Shown here piece after piece: positions 24,735 to 33,842 of a DNA stretch of 64,000 nucleotides. Under the pieces are notes generated by a model, which had not been told where the DNA came from, ran no database searches, and saw only the letters and a list, made by a program, of their open reading frames with translations. Source of the DNA: Planctomycetota bacterium (lineage in GTDB: Bacteria > Planctomycetota > SZUA-567). The first letter of the stretch is position 1. Each line of letters opens with the position of its first letter. Made by a program: the position numbers and the translations under genes. The stretch is taken from positions 124,001 to 188,000 of the forward strand of contig JAGUZQ010000106.1 in the NCBI GenBank assembly GCA_020060765.1, in the 5' to 3' direction.

Positions 24735-26033
24735 ATGGAGACCATGGCTGAACGCATTGATCGTAACGGGCTGGAACTGCAAAAGGAACGCTGCTTCCTG
24801 GCGGGGGCGATAGTGCCGGGCAGATTTTCCGAGCACGAAGAACCTCTGAGCGAGTTGGCGGCACTCGTCGACACCGCTGGCGGGCAGATTGTCGGTCGGA
24901 TCACCCAGCGGCTGGAACGCCCCCACTCCCGCTCCTATCTCAATAAAGGCAAGCTGGAGGAACTGGCGACACTGGTCAACGAAACCGAAGCAGACACGGT
25001 GGTGGTCGATGACGACCTTTCGCCCAAGCAGCTTTCGGCTATCGAAGCAGCCTGCCAGCGCAAGGTGATCGACCGCAGCGAAGTGATTCTCGACATCTTC
25101 GTCTCCCGCGCGCGCAGCCACCAGGCGAAGCTGCAGGTGGAACTGGCGCAGTTGCAGTACGAACTGCCGCGCCTCGCGCGCAAGTGGACGCACCTGGAAC
25201 GCCTCGGCGGCGGCATCGGCACGCGCGGCCCCGGCGAAAGCCAGATCGAAACCGACCGCCGCATCCTGCGCCGCAAGATTTCCTTCCTGCGCGAAAAACT
25301 GGACGAGATCGAGGCGCGCAAAGCCCGCGAGGTTTCCAGCCGTTCGACCGTATTCTCCGCCTGCCTGGTAGGCTACACCAACGCCGGCAAGAGTTCGCTG
25401 CTGAACTGCCTCACCGGCGCGGGCGCGTATGTCGAGGACAAGCTGTTCGCCACGCTCGACACGCTGACCCGAAAACTGGAAATCGAAAACGCGCCGCCGA
25501 TCCTCCTCAGCGACACGGTCGGCTTTATCCGCCGCCTGCCGCACCATCTCGTCGCCAGCTTCCACGCCACCCTGGAGGAAGCCGCGCAATCCGACCTGCT
25601 GCTGCACGTGATCGACGGCGCCGACCAGCTCGCCCGCAGGCACATTGAATCGGTCGAACAAACCCTGCGCAGCCTCGGCATGGACGAGAAACCGCGCGCG
25701 TATATCTTCAACAAATGCGACGTAGCGACCGACCGCGCCAGTCTCGAAGGGCTGGCCTCCTCGTTCCAGTCGCGCCTGATCGTCTCGGCGCACACCAGAG
25801 AAGGAATACCGGAACTGCTTGCCCTGCTGGCGGAAAAGGCGCAGGTAGGACAAGTCACCGCCAAACTCCGCTTCCCCGCCGCCGACGGCAGACGCTTTTC
25901 GCTCATCAACCAACTGGGGCAGGTCAGGGAAACCACCTACGACAACGCCGACGCCATCATCACCGCGACTTTCGAAAAGGCGGATTTCGAGCGGGTGAAA
26001 AAACTGCCCGGCATGATGGAGGTGCTGTCGTGA
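24735..26033 (+). CDS. hflX: Ribosome-associated GTPase HflX
   Basis: 432 residues. The N-terminal HflX domain includes RSYLNKGKLEELATLV, VVDDDLSPKQLSAIE and the hallmark GTRGPGESQIETDRR. The G domain has GYTNAGKSSLLN (G1), DTVGFIRRLPHHLVASFHATLEE (G3 and the following HflX-specific helix) and FNKCD (G4). HflX binds the large ribosomal subunit and splits stalled ribosomes under stress in other bacteria. ATG 24735 is used; ATG 24744 (MAERID) is equally possible. The stop overlaps the GTG of the next gene, so the two genes are coupled. Confidence 0.95.
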   Translation: METMAERIDRNGLELQKERCFLAGAIVPGRFSEHEEPLSELAALVDTAGGQIVGRITQRLERPHSRSYLNKGKLEELATLVNETEADTVVVDDDLSPKQLSAIEAACQRKVIDRSEVILDIFVSRARSHQAKLQVELAQLQYELPRLARKWTHLERLGGGIGTRGPGESQIETDRRILRRKISFLREKLDEIEARKAREVSSRSTVFSACLVGYTNAGKSSLLNCLTGAGAYVEDKLFATLDTLTRKLEIENAPPILLSDTVGFIRRLPHHLVASFHATLEEAAQSDLLLHVIDGADQLARRHIESVEQTLRSLGMDEKPRAYIFNKCDVATDRASLEGLASSFQSRLIVSAHTREGIPELLALLAEKAQVGQVTAKLRFPAADGRRFSLINQLGQVRETTYDNADAIITATFEKADFERVKKLPGMMEVLS

Positions 26034-26971
26034 AACTGTGGGTAGTGATGCCGCTGTATAACGACTGGGAATCCGCCGCCGAACTGCTGCGCGAACTCGA
26101 CAACGAGGCGGCAAACCTGGGACACGAAACGCATGTGCTCATAGTCGACGACGCCTCGCCTGGCGGGAACGCGGCGGAACTGCGCGCGGAAGAACTGAAA
26201 AATATCGGGGAAGTGCAAGTCCTGCCGCTGCGGCGCAACCTCGGCCACCAGCGCGCCATCGCCATCGGCCTCACCTGGCTCCTGGCGGAAAAAGACGGCG
26301 ACGCGGTGGTGGTGATGGACAGCGACGGCGAGGATCGACCCGCCGATATCGCCGCGCTGCTGAAAGAATTTGAAAAGCATGGTCGCACGCAAGCCATCTT
26401 TGCCGCGCGCGCAAGACGGACGGAATCGCTCGTCTTCAAACTCGGCTACGCCGGTTACAAGGCGCTGCATTATCTCCTCACCGGCATCCGGGTGCGGGTC
26501 GGCAATTTCAGCATTATCCCGTTTGCCTTCCTGCACACCCTCGCCGTCAGCACGGAATTATGGAACCATTACGCCGCCAGCGTCTACGCGCTGAACCTGC
26601 CGCACGTCGCTATTCCAATCAATCGCGGCACCCGCTACCGGGGGCAAAGCAAGATGAATCTGCTCAGCCTCATGCTGCACGGCATGAGCGCGATTTCCGT
26701 CTTTGCGGAAAAAGTCAGCGCGCGTGTGCTGGCATTTTCTGTGGGACTGGGCGCGCTGATCGTGGCGTGCCTGCTCACGATCTGCTGCATCCGGATTTTC
26801 ACCGACCTGGCGATTCCGGGCTGGGCGAGCGTGACCGGCGGGTTGCTGCTGGTGCTGCTGGCGCAGATCGTGGGCAACGCCGGGATGTTCCTGCTGCTGC
26901 TGCTGCACGGCCGCTCCCGCGACGGCTTCCTCCCCATCCGCGATTACTTGCCGTTTATCCGGCGGGATTAG
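26030..26971 (+). CDS. Family 2 glycosyltransferase with two C-terminal membrane helices
   Basis: 313 residues from GTG 26030, which overlaps the hflX stop by 4 bp; the frame is open further upstream inside hflX, but the GT2 domain begins here (VKLWVVMPLYNDWESAAELL). HVLIVDDASPGG and VVVMDSDGEDRPADI are the nucleotide and DXD motifs; LRRNLGHQRAIAIGL is typical of DPM1/GtrB-like transferases. Two membrane spans close the protein (VLAFSVGLGALIVACLLTI and SVTGGLLLVLLAQIVGNAGMF). It most likely loads a sugar on a polyprenyl phosphate carrier. Confidence 0.88.
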   Translation: MKLWVVMPLYNDWESAAELLRELDNEAANLGHETHVLIVDDASPGGNAAELRAEELKNIGEVQVLPLRRNLGHQRAIAIGLTWLLAEKDGDAVVVMDSDGEDRPADIAALLKEFEKHGRTQAIFAARARRTESLVFKLGYAGYKALHYLLTGIRVRVGNFSIIPFAFLHTLAVSTELWNHYAASVYALNLPHVAIPINRGTRYRGQSKMNLLSLMLHGMSAISVFAEKVSARVLAFSVGLGALIVACLLTICCIRIFTDLAIPGWASVTGGLLLVLLAQIVGNAGMFLLLLLHGRSRDGFLPIRDYLPFIRRD

Positions 26972-27106
26972 ACGGTAGTTTTTCGGGCTGCCGACTTTCG
27001 CTGGTGGCGCAGGCACTGGATGAACAGAATTACAAGGGTGTATATGGGAAAAACTAACGCAAGAAGTCAGATGAATAATTGCATACACTGAAAGGCGAAG
27101 ATACAA

Positions 27107-27856
27107 ATGCCATTTCCAGCAGAAATCAAGGAAAACGCTCTTGTATCCAGCGGTAGATGCTGTTGCTTGTGCCATAAATTCTGTGGCACCAAAATTGAAG
27201 TACATCATATTCGCGAGGAGTCAGAAGGAGGAGACAATAACAACGATAATGCCATCCCTCTTTGCTTCGATTGTCATGCTGATATGCGCTCATATGACCA
27301 TAAACACCCTAAAGGAAATAAGTATTCAGAAAACGAACTTAAGAGGCATAGAGATAATTGGTATGCAAAGATTACGGGTAATACTGGATTAGCTGGCAGG
27401 CAAGAAGTAGTCGAAACAGACAAGCATGTATATTCACGCTTGATCCATTTGTTGCCGTGGGACGGAAGCATCAGGGTCATAAGTGACAACAATTTCGATG
27501 GTTCTTCATTTCGATATGAGAAACTTCGGGATTTTGATAGCTTTGAATATCAATGCAGAAACCCGGCTTTTGAATTCATTGATCCTGATTTGGAATCTCT
27601 ACGTGCAAAGTTATATACAATCATCCATTGTCTTTCGGCTACACTTGCCGAAAATGCTTTTCCAACAACGATGCCAGGCGATTTTTCAGTTCCTGCGGAA
27701 TGGGAAGTTTTACAACCAATGCGATTTCACGAGGTGGTTTCCAAAATACACGAAACCTGCCGGGAAATAGTGGAGACGTATTCCTCACTTGTAAGGACAG
27801 CAACTAGAAAATTGGGGATACTACCGGAAACCATGCTTACAACCTCGGATATATAA
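27107..27856 (+). CDS. HNH endonuclease-domain protein
   Basis: 249 residues. Residues 10-90 contain a compact HNH fold: CCLC, then IEVHHIREESEGGDNNNDNAIPLCFDCHADMR, with two Cys pairs for a structural zinc and the His-His/Asn/His nuclease core. The rest is a helical region without recognised motif. Single HNH proteins of this type are found in phage-related, restriction and defence settings, but no neighbouring methylase or defence gene is present. The coding sequence is more AT-rich than hflX and the oxidoreductase on either side, suggesting transfer. GGCGAAG upstream is a modest ribosome binding site. Confidence 0.82.
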   Translation: MPFPAEIKENALVSSGRCCCLCHKFCGTKIEVHHIREESEGGDNNNDNAIPLCFDCHADMRSYDHKHPKGNKYSENELKRHRDNWYAKITGNTGLAGRQEVVETDKHVYSRLIHLLPWDGSIRVISDNNFDGSSFRYEKLRDFDSFEYQCRNPAFEFIDPDLESLRAKLYTIIHCLSATLAENAFPTTMPGDFSVPAEWEVLQPMRFHEVVSKIHETCREIVETYSSLVRTATRKLGILPETMLTTSDI

Positions 27857-27954
27857 TAAATATCTGCGCCACCCATTCACCGCAAAGTTTCTCTTGCATA
27901 ACCGGCGTGCGGAATATGTTCATGCCTGATATCAATTCAAGTTCGCAGCGAAAA

Positions 27955-28038
27955 CATTCTCCCCCTTTCAGGGGGAGTTAGAGGGGGTAGGGGAAAAGTC
28001 TCACGTCTCCTGACCTCCCATTGAAGGGGAAGAAATGA
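27955..28038. repeat. MITE-like imperfect palindrome, relative of the 5905-6045 element
   Basis: ATTCTCCCCCTTTCAGGGGG and the following AGTTAGAGGGGGT match the inner left half of the element at 5942-5977. The right half (CTGACCTCCCATTGAAGGGG) is its imperfect inverse. The outer arms seen at 5905 and 6045 are absent. Confidence 0.6.
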
Positions 28039-28084
28039 TCGGCATGCAATAACTTGAACTGGCATTCTCTGCGACCTCCGCATC

Positions 28085-28160
28085 CGCGAACGAAGGGAGC
28101 GCGAAAGTTTTGTGTAAACATATGCGCTTGCGCAATATGCCCGTGTGGCACGCACTGCAC
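28085..28160 (+). repeat. Dispersed GCACGCAC repeat, copy 2
   Basis: Starts CGCGAACGAAGGGAGCGCGA and ends near GTGGCACGCACTGCAC. It is an inverted relative of 24349-24421; the middle also matches 29583-29615 (GCTTGC-AAATATGCCC). Confidence 0.65.
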
Positions 28161-28226
28161 GCGCGGAACGCACAAAAATCTCGAAAAAAACTTGCTTAGC
28201 GCAAAACAGGTGGTATTTTCACCATA

Positions 28227-28240
28227 TGCCAACGTTGGCA
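28227..28240. promoter_or_regulatory. Perfect 14-bp palindrome, probable LacI/GalR-type operator
   Basis: TGCCAACGTTGGCA, CG-centred, 40 bp before the ATG of the oxidoreductase gene. The CAACGTTG core resembles, but is not the same as, the CAAACGTTTG sites of the local LacI gene, so another family member probably binds it. Confidence 0.6.
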
Positions 28241-28280
28241 GATAAAGCAAAATGATATCATAAGACCGCAGGAGAAAGAT

Positions 28281-29480
28281 ATGAGTGGCAAGAATTTGCG
28301 CGTGGTGATCGCGGGATTGGGCTTGCGCGGCACTTCCGAATCCCGGTTTATTCATGAACATACTCACGGCATGGAAATCGCCGGACTGGTAGACGTGATC
28401 GGCGGGCGGGCGGAACTTACCCGCGATTATCTGGAAATCGACGTGCCGTGTTTCACCGATACCGGCAAGGCGCTGGACGCGGTCAAGCCTGACGCTTTGA
28501 TGTGTTTCACCACCGACTGTTTCCACACCGGCCCGGTCGAGGAAGCGCTGAAACGCAACATAAATGTCTTCTGCGAAAAGCCGATGGCCGTCAGCCTCGC
28601 CGACTGCGACCGCATGATCGCGGCGGCGAAGAAATCCGACGCCGTCTTCTACATGGGCTTCAACATGCGCCACAGCCCCTTCCACCGCACCGCCTACGAC
28701 ATCATCCAGAGCGGCGAAATCGGCGACGTCCTGGCCATTAACGCCGCAGAATATTATTACGGCGGGCGCACCTATTTCCGCCGCTGGAACCGGCATTGCA
28801 AAAAGAGCGGCGGCCTCTGGCTGACCAAGACCAGCCACGATTTCGACCTGGTGAGCTGGCTGGCCGGCAGCGACCCCGAGCAGGTCTACGCCCTCGGTTC
28901 CCGCCGCCAGTTCGTCGCCAAGCCCGGCGCGGGCAAGCGTTGCAGCGAATGCCCGCTGGCTGGCGACTGCGTCGATTTCCAGCCTCTGCCCAAGCAGCCC
29001 GACAAGATGGAAAAGTTTTACGCAAAATGGCACGAGTTGGGCATCCCCCACGGCTATCCGCCTGTCGATGGCTGTCTCTACACCGACGACACCGACACTA
29101 TCGACCACGGCATCAGCTCCATCAAATATAAGAACGGCGTCTGCGCGACCGTGACTCTCAGCGTGGTCACCACTCCCGAGGTCAGCCGCCGGGAAATGAC
29201 AATCGTCGGCACCAAGGGAATGATCCAGGGCGACACGGAAAAGGGGCTGAACCTGTCGTTCCGCGATCTGAGCAAAGCCCCGCGCCGGTATGACCTGAAG
29301 CGCCTGGCCGACGGCGGGCACGGTGGTGCTGACCCGATGATGCTGGCCGATTTCGTGCGCACGATCCGGGAGAAAAAATCCCCGCGCGCGAGCTGGGCCG
29401 ACGGCAGGCGCTCCGTCGAAATCGGCCTCGCCGCCACCCAGAGCATGAAGGTGAAACAGGCTGTCAATCTGCCCCTGTAG
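28281..29480 (+). CDS. Gfo/Idh/MocA-family oxidoreductase
   Basis: 399 residues. NAD-binding start LRVVIAGLGLRGTSESRFIHEH; NINVFCEKPMAVSLADCDRMI contains the EKP motif; GGLWLTKTSHDFDLVSWLAGS carries the substrate-side His-Asp. Unlike the paralogue at 13002, it has a four-cysteine insert near residue 220-235 (CSECPLAGDC and beyond), possibly a small metal site. AGGAGAAAG precedes the ATG. The probable substrate is a sugar or cyclitol. The palindrome upstream suggests repression by a LacI-type protein; the GH38 mannosidase downstream may belong to the same pathway. Confidence 0.9.
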   Translation: MSGKNLRVVIAGLGLRGTSESRFIHEHTHGMEIAGLVDVIGGRAELTRDYLEIDVPCFTDTGKALDAVKPDALMCFTTDCFHTGPVEEALKRNINVFCEKPMAVSLADCDRMIAAAKKSDAVFYMGFNMRHSPFHRTAYDIIQSGEIGDVLAINAAEYYYGGRTYFRRWNRHCKKSGGLWLTKTSHDFDLVSWLAGSDPEQVYALGSRRQFVAKPGAGKRCSECPLAGDCVDFQPLPKQPDKMEKFYAKWHELGIPHGYPPVDGCLYTDDTDTIDHGISSIKYKNGVCATVTLSVVTTPEVSRREMTIVGTKGMIQGDTEKGLNLSFRDLSKAPRRYDLKRLADGGHGGADPMMLADFVRTIREKKSPRASWADGRRSVEIGLAATQSMKVKQAVNLPL

Positions 29481-29582
29481 GGGAGACAAAATCACAACGG
29501 GAAAAGTGCCTGTTCGCACCTGACTCCCACGTTCATGATAATCGCAGGCGAAGAAAACGCGGCAGATACAGGATAGTCGAAT

Positions 29583-29615
29583 GTGCTTGCAAAATATGCC
29601 CCTGTGGCACGCACT
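29583..29615 (+). repeat. Dispersed GCACGCAC repeat, fragment
   Basis: GTGCTTGCAAAATATGCCCC followed by TGTGGCACGCACT matches the 3' third of the copies at 24349-24421 (inverse) and 28085-28160. Confidence 0.6.
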
Positions 29616-29666
29616 TGTCGAAACCTGTTCGTAGCTTGTCAAACTCTGCTGAAAACTGCTGATCCG

Positions 29667-29711
29667 AATCAAGCCAAGTTGTAACCCGTAAAGTTACAAC
29701 TTGGCTTGATT
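29667..29711. repeat. Perfect 19-bp inverted repeat with 7-base loop
   Basis: AATCAAGCCAAGTTGTAAC (29667-29685) and its exact inverse (29693-29711) enclose CCGTAAA. The stem is long and AT-rich, with no strong T run behind it, so it is not a classic terminator. It lies between the oxidoreductase and mannosidase genes. Confidence 0.8.
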
Positions 29712-29927
29712 ATTTAAAATATTTGCCTCCGCCTTCCTTTTTAACTCCTTATATACCTAAATGTTACATCAGCGCTCCGCCTGCAGGCAACGTTTGCGGC
29801 CGATTTATGCTTGCGTAAGCACTTGCATGGTGAAGACTTGCGGTGTTGCAAAAAAGCAAACACTGTTGACCGCGCCGCGTGTGTAGCGTATAAGAAGTTT
29901 ACAGATAAATACTTACAAGGAAACCTC

Positions 29928-32393
29928 ATGTCATCCGAAAACAACAAGGGCGAAGTATTCCTGATCTCGCATCACCACTCCGACCTGGTCTGGCGCAGAA
30001 CAAAAAAAGAGTATAATCGCATCCGCGAGGAGCAGATTCTGCATGTCTTGAGCTTGCTGGAAAAGCATCCGGAGTTCCGGTTTACTTACGCGCAAAGTGA
30101 TATCCTGCGAACATTTATGAGAGATTTCCCCGAATGCGAACCCACCATAAAAGCCCTGGTTGCAACAGACCGCATCGAACTGGTCGGCGGTGGGGTCAGC
30201 ATTCCTGACATGAACCTGTCCTGCGGCGAGGCATTGTTGCGTAACTTTATGTATGGCAAACGTTTCTATCAGAAAAAGTTCAGTCGGGAGGTTAACATTG
30301 CCTGGCTGATGGACGCATTCGGGATGTCGGGGCAGATACCACAAATACTTTCCAAGCTTGGTTTTAAGTATGTCTATCCCGGGCGGATGCCGGGACTGCC
30401 AGGCACACCCGAATTCGGTAAATGCTTTAATTGGCAAGGACTTGACGGCAGCGCACTCGCCGTGATCAGGGAAGCGGGCGGGGTCGAGATGGGAACGCAT
30501 GTCTGTAACCTACCTATGGTATATACCATACAGGAGCGGATGCGGGCGTCGCTGGAAAACATCTGCCGCCAACCGGGCGACGTGCTGGCGCTGTTCTGTT
30601 CCGAGGAGGGGGTGTTGAGTGAAAACATCTTTGCCGAAACAGCGAGACTGAACGACGCGAAAAAAATCCGCTTCGCCACGGCGGAGGAATTCGCGCAGAC
30701 CGTGGACACGGACAAACTGCCGGTTTTCGCCGGGGAGTTCAATCCGGAATTCACCGGCTGCTACACCACCCGTTCGCGATTGAAGCGGCTTAACCGCGAG
30801 GCGGAACACGCCCTGCTTTCAGGCGAAAAAATTTCCGCCCTCTGCACTTTGTTCACAGGCAACAGTGGCGGCGCTTTAGCCGAAAGCTGGAACAGGCTGT
30901 TTTATTGCCAATTCCACGACGGCATCTGCGGCTGCCACGCGGAAACGGTTTACGACGAGATGCAAGACTGGTACCGCGAAATCCTGCTCGACGCCAATCG
31001 CGCCCAGACGAGAGGCTTTTCCCTGCTGATGGAAAAAAGCGGCGAACAACCGGGCGCGCTGCTGTTCAACCCGACTCTGGGAGAAAGGCAGGAAGTGGCG
31101 CTGCTCGAAAACCGGGGCGCGCCGGTCGACGGGGACGGCAACAATCTGCCTTGCCAACGCGACGGCGACAAACTGGCGGTGAAGGTGAAGGCTCCGTCCT
31201 TCGGCTTCGCGACAGTCAGGTATGCAGACCCAGGCAAAATCGAAGCGACGAAAATATCTAACGGCAAAGCGACACAGAAAAATTTCGACACCGGCGCTTA
31301 CGAACTGGACTGCACTTCCGGATCTCTCCGGATCAAAACTAAAGGCCTGCGCGCGCCTGTCCTGCCGGAAACGGGGCTGGGTGAAATCTGGCTCCGGGAG
31401 GAACGCGGCGACCTCTGGACCGAAGAGCTTTGCGGCGTGCTGCTGGATAAAAAACTGATAAACGAAACCATCGAACGGGTCGAGGAAGGGCCGGTGTTTA
31501 CGCGCGTGTCGCTGCGGGGAAAAATTCTGCCGGAAAGCCACGGTTTCGGGGCGGAATGTATCTGGGACGGCTTCTACACTCTCGAATGGGATCGCGAACT
31601 CACGTTCTATCGAGGCGAAGCGCGGATCGACCTGAAAGTCACGCTGCGCCTGCGCGGCAACAATACCCAGGTCGGGGTCTCGTTCCCGCTGCAAATCGAC
31701 CCCCTCACCGCCAGGCCGCTGTACTCGGTCCCCTTCGGTTGTATGGAGCGGAAACCGTATTACGAGGTGCCGCAAAAACTGGAAGCCACGGTCGGTTTGC
31801 AAAGCCAGTCCGTTTTGCAGAAAGCCAAGGGAGACTGGCCTGCGCTGTATTGGACTGATTATTCCGACCGGAACGGCGGCCTGACCCTGGCCAATCGCGG
31901 GGTCGCGGGGCAACAGCTCAAGGACGGAACTATTTACGCAAGTCTCCTGCGCAGTCCCACGAAAATGGCTTCGCATTACACGCCCGACGCAGGCGCTTGG
32001 GACAACGGCCAGCACGTGTACGAATTTTCCCTCCTGCCGCACGAAGGCGGTTTTGCGCCCGAGTGCGCGGCGTTTGGCGAAGCGTTCAACCATCCCTTGT
32101 GCGTGCATGAAACTTCCGGGCTGGCTCCGGAAAATGACCTGCCCCGCGGCACGCTGCTGGCGGTCGACCAGGCAAATATCGCCCTCTCCGCATTCAAGCA
32201 GGCCGAGGACGGCGACGGGTACATCCTCCGGCTGTATGAAACCTGCGGCCAGGGTTGCGAGGCAAAACTTAGCTTAAATCTTCCGGTGCGCGAAATACTC
32301 GAAGTCGGTATGGACGAAACCGGCGGTACGAAAATCGATCCCGCGTCGCTGAAGTTCTCGCCGTTTGAAATCAAGACGCTGCGGTTGGGGTGA
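29928..32393 (+). CDS. Glycoside hydrolase family 38 alpha-mannosidase
   Basis: 821 residues. The N-terminal catalytic domain has VFLISHHHSDLVWRRT (zinc-binding His17 and Asp19), and WLMDAFGMSGQIPQIL with the nucleophile Asp129. GCYTTRSRLKR and FHDGICGCHAETVYDEM (a later His-Asp of the zinc site) are also typical. A beta-sandwich C-terminal half follows. No signal peptide is visible, so it is probably cytoplasmic, trimming imported mannose-containing oligosaccharides. The ATG at 29928 has CAAGGAAA upstream and begins at the domain; the frame is open to 29811 without family likeness. A hairpin of CTCCAGT units follows the stop. Confidence 0.92.
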   Translation: MSSENNKGEVFLISHHHSDLVWRRTKKEYNRIREEQILHVLSLLEKHPEFRFTYAQSDILRTFMRDFPECEPTIKALVATDRIELVGGGVSIPDMNLSCGEALLRNFMYGKRFYQKKFSREVNIAWLMDAFGMSGQIPQILSKLGFKYVYPGRMPGLPGTPEFGKCFNWQGLDGSALAVIREAGGVEMGTHVCNLPMVYTIQERMRASLENICRQPGDVLALFCSEEGVLSENIFAETARLNDAKKIRFATAEEFAQTVDTDKLPVFAGEFNPEFTGCYTTRSRLKRLNREAEHALLSGEKISALCTLFTGNSGGALAESWNRLFYCQFHDGICGCHAETVYDEMQDWYREILLDANRAQTRGFSLLMEKSGEQPGALLFNPTLGERQEVALLENRGAPVDGDGNNLPCQRDGDKLAVKVKAPSFGFATVRYADPGKIEATKISNGKATQKNFDTGAYELDCTSGSLRIKTKGLRAPVLPETGLGEIWLREERGDLWTEELCGVLLDKKLINETIERVEEGPVFTRVSLRGKILPESHGFGAECIWDGFYTLEWDRELTFYRGEARIDLKVTLRLRGNNTQVGVSFPLQIDPLTARPLYSVPFGCMERKPYYEVPQKLEATVGLQSQSVLQKAKGDWPALYWTDYSDRNGGLTLANRGVAGQQLKDGTIYASLLRSPTKMASHYTPDAGAWDNGQHVYEFSLLPHEGGFAPECAAFGEAFNHPLCVHETSGLAPENDLPRGTLLAVDQANIALSAFKQAEDGDGYILRLYETCGQGCEAKLSLNLPVREILEVGMDETGGTKIDPASLKFSPFEIKTLRLG

Positions 32394-32402
32394 CGTTTTT
32401 TT

Positions 32403-32468
32403 AGTATCCAGTCTCCAGCTACCAGTCTCCAGTATTTCTGGAGACTGTCAACTGGTGACTGGAGACTT
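32403..32468. repeat. Heptamer-type hairpin after the mannosidase gene
   Basis: CTCCAGT units on the left (TCCAGTCTCCAGCTACCAGT) face CTGGAGACTG units on the right, followed by TTTTTT. It is the arm sequence of the heptamer-based family without the 90-bp interior. The position 10 bp behind the stop and the T run suggest it works as a terminator. Confidence 0.68.
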
Positions 32469-32510
32469 TTTTCTTTCCCCGAAAAACTAACGAATAACCA
32501 ATTGAGCCTG

Positions 32511-33842
32511 TCAATATCCCTGCTGCCATTCCAATTGGAATTGCCGTTTCACCATGCCCTTGCGATAGCCATTCCAGTTTTCTCCATCCAGATTATTAAG
32601 ATCAAGGCTGTTTGTGCCTGACAGTTTCTTTAAATCTTCGCTGGAGTAAGCAGCGGCGTTTTTATTCAGATAACCGATGTTGGTATTCAGATAATTCTTG
32701 GCTTCTTCCATCTTGCCCTGGTCGCGGAGAGTCATGGCGAGGCGGTTGTTGTCGTTAGCGATCTGCCTGACCACCTCCACCATCACCGGCTTGTTCTCGC
32801 CGTTTTTCACTTCTTCCTCGCTGCCGCTGAAGCGGACGCTGGCGGTGCTCGCCAGCTTGTCTATCGCCTTGGTCTGCATGTTGGCGTAGGTCACGCGCAC
32901 CTCCGCCACCTGCCGGGTCGAGCCGATTTCACCGGGAGTTAGTTCCACCTCCAGCAGAACGTATTTCTCCTGCTTGCCGTAAAGCTGGTTGAGAGTGGCG
33001 GTCACTTTCCGCCCGTCAATCGCAGCCTCGCGCCCGAGCGAGCGCACCGGCCGCACCCCTTCGCCGCAGTCGATCGAGACGACCACGTCCTGCGCCGAGA
33101 CCGACAGCACGTCGCCGAACTCGTAGTCGAAGATGCGCGCCAAATCGCGGGGGTCTTCGATAAAGGCGTGGTTGCCGTCGCTCTTGCCAGCCAGTTGCGC
33201 CATCAGGTCTTCATTATAGCCCAGCCCCAGGCCAAAGGTGGTTACCGAAATACCCTCCCTTCCAAATGCCGCCCCGAGCGCGCCCAATTCAGCCGGGGTC
33301 TGGGGGCCGACGTTGGCCAGCCCGTCGGAGAGGAGGATCACCCGGTTGACCCGGTTTTTCGAGAAAAATTTCCGCACCTCGTCGGCGCCCTTGCACACGC
33401 CCGCACACAACGCGGTAGAACTGCCGGGTGCAAGCGAATTGATCTGTTGGAAAATCTGCTCGCGGTCGGAAACCTTGGTGGCGGGGACGATGACGTTGAC
33501 CTCTGAATCGTAGGCGATGACCGAGACAATGTCGTTGGCGTCGAGTCGCTCGATGGCATGGATAGCCGCCTGCCTGGCGTAGACGATCCGGTCTCCCTGC
33601 ATGGAACCGGAGCGGTCGATCACCAGCGCCACGTTAACGGGAGGACGCTTGCCGTCGCGCTTGATGTCGAAACCGGTCAGGCCGATCTTGAGATAAGCCG
33701 TGCCGTTGGCGCTGTCCTTCATGACCGGATGGCTGAACGAGACGTCGAGCTTGACCTGCTCCGCGCGCGCGGTCTGCCCGAAAACGACCAGCGCCAGCGC
33801 GAGAACAACGACACCGCCGATTTTGGAACATTTGCCAGACAT
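32511..33842 (-). CDS. Secreted von Willebrand factor A-domain protein
   Basis: 443 residues with a signal peptide (cleavage likely after TARA, residue 27). The VWA domain spans about 70-245 with a full MIDAS: DRSGSM (76-81), a later Thr in SSTALCAG and ILLSDGLANVG with the Asp. The C-terminal 200 residues are a beta-rich region followed by a helical tail with repeated Asn. This layout resembles the YfbK/BatA-like VWA proteins of the envelope. It probably binds a protein partner through a metal ion. No MoxR ATPase or Bat genes are next to it. Confidence 0.9.
   Translation of the reverse strand: MSGKCSKIGGVVVLALALVVFGQTARAEQVKLDVSFSHPVMKDSANGTAYLKIGLTGFDIKRDGKRPPVNVALVIDRSGSMQGDRIVYARQAAIHAIERLDANDIVSVIAYDSEVNVIVPATKVSDREQIFQQINSLAPGSSTALCAGVCKGADEVRKFFSKNRVNRVILLSDGLANVGPQTPAELGALGAAFGREGISVTTFGLGLGYNEDLMAQLAGKSDGNHAFIEDPRDLARIFDYEFGDVLSVSAQDVVVSIDCGEGVRPVRSLGREAAIDGRKVTATLNQLYGKQEKYVLLEVELTPGEIGSTRQVAEVRVTYANMQTKAIDKLASTASVRFSGSEEEVKNGENKPVMVEVVRQIANDNNRLAMTLRDQGKMEEAKNYLNTNIGYLNKNAAAYSSEDLKKLSGTNSLDLNNLDGENWNGYRKGMVKRQFQLEWQQGY

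Larger units (their letters stand above)
27857..28280. other. Intergenic region with two repeats and a palindromic operator
   Basis: 424 bases without a gene. It contains a long imperfect palindrome (27955-28038), a GCACGCAC repeat (28085-28160) and a perfect 14-bp palindrome (28227-28240) close to the next gene. The first 95 bases show nothing notable. Confidence 0.6.
29481..29927. other. Intergenic region with a repeat fragment and a perfect hairpin
   Basis: 447 bases without a gene. It holds a GCACGCAC repeat fragment (29583-29615) and a 19-bp perfect hairpin (29667-29711). The last 130 bases form the leader of the mannosidase gene; a reading frame is open through part of it but starts poorly and has no family match. 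Confidence 0.55.

Noticed and set aside
24723-26114. Minus-strand frame of 463 codons opposite hflX
   Set aside because: Antisense shadow; no motif, while hflX is unmistakable.
27978-29672. Long minus-strand frame of 564 codons opposite the oxidoreductase gene
   Set aside because: It mirrors the GC-rich third positions of the true gene on the plus strand, has no motif, and crosses repeats.
29786-29798. GCAACGTTTGC as a LacI-type operator before the mannosidase gene
   Set aside because: Only one half matches the CAAACGTTTG sites and the symmetry is poor; may be chance.
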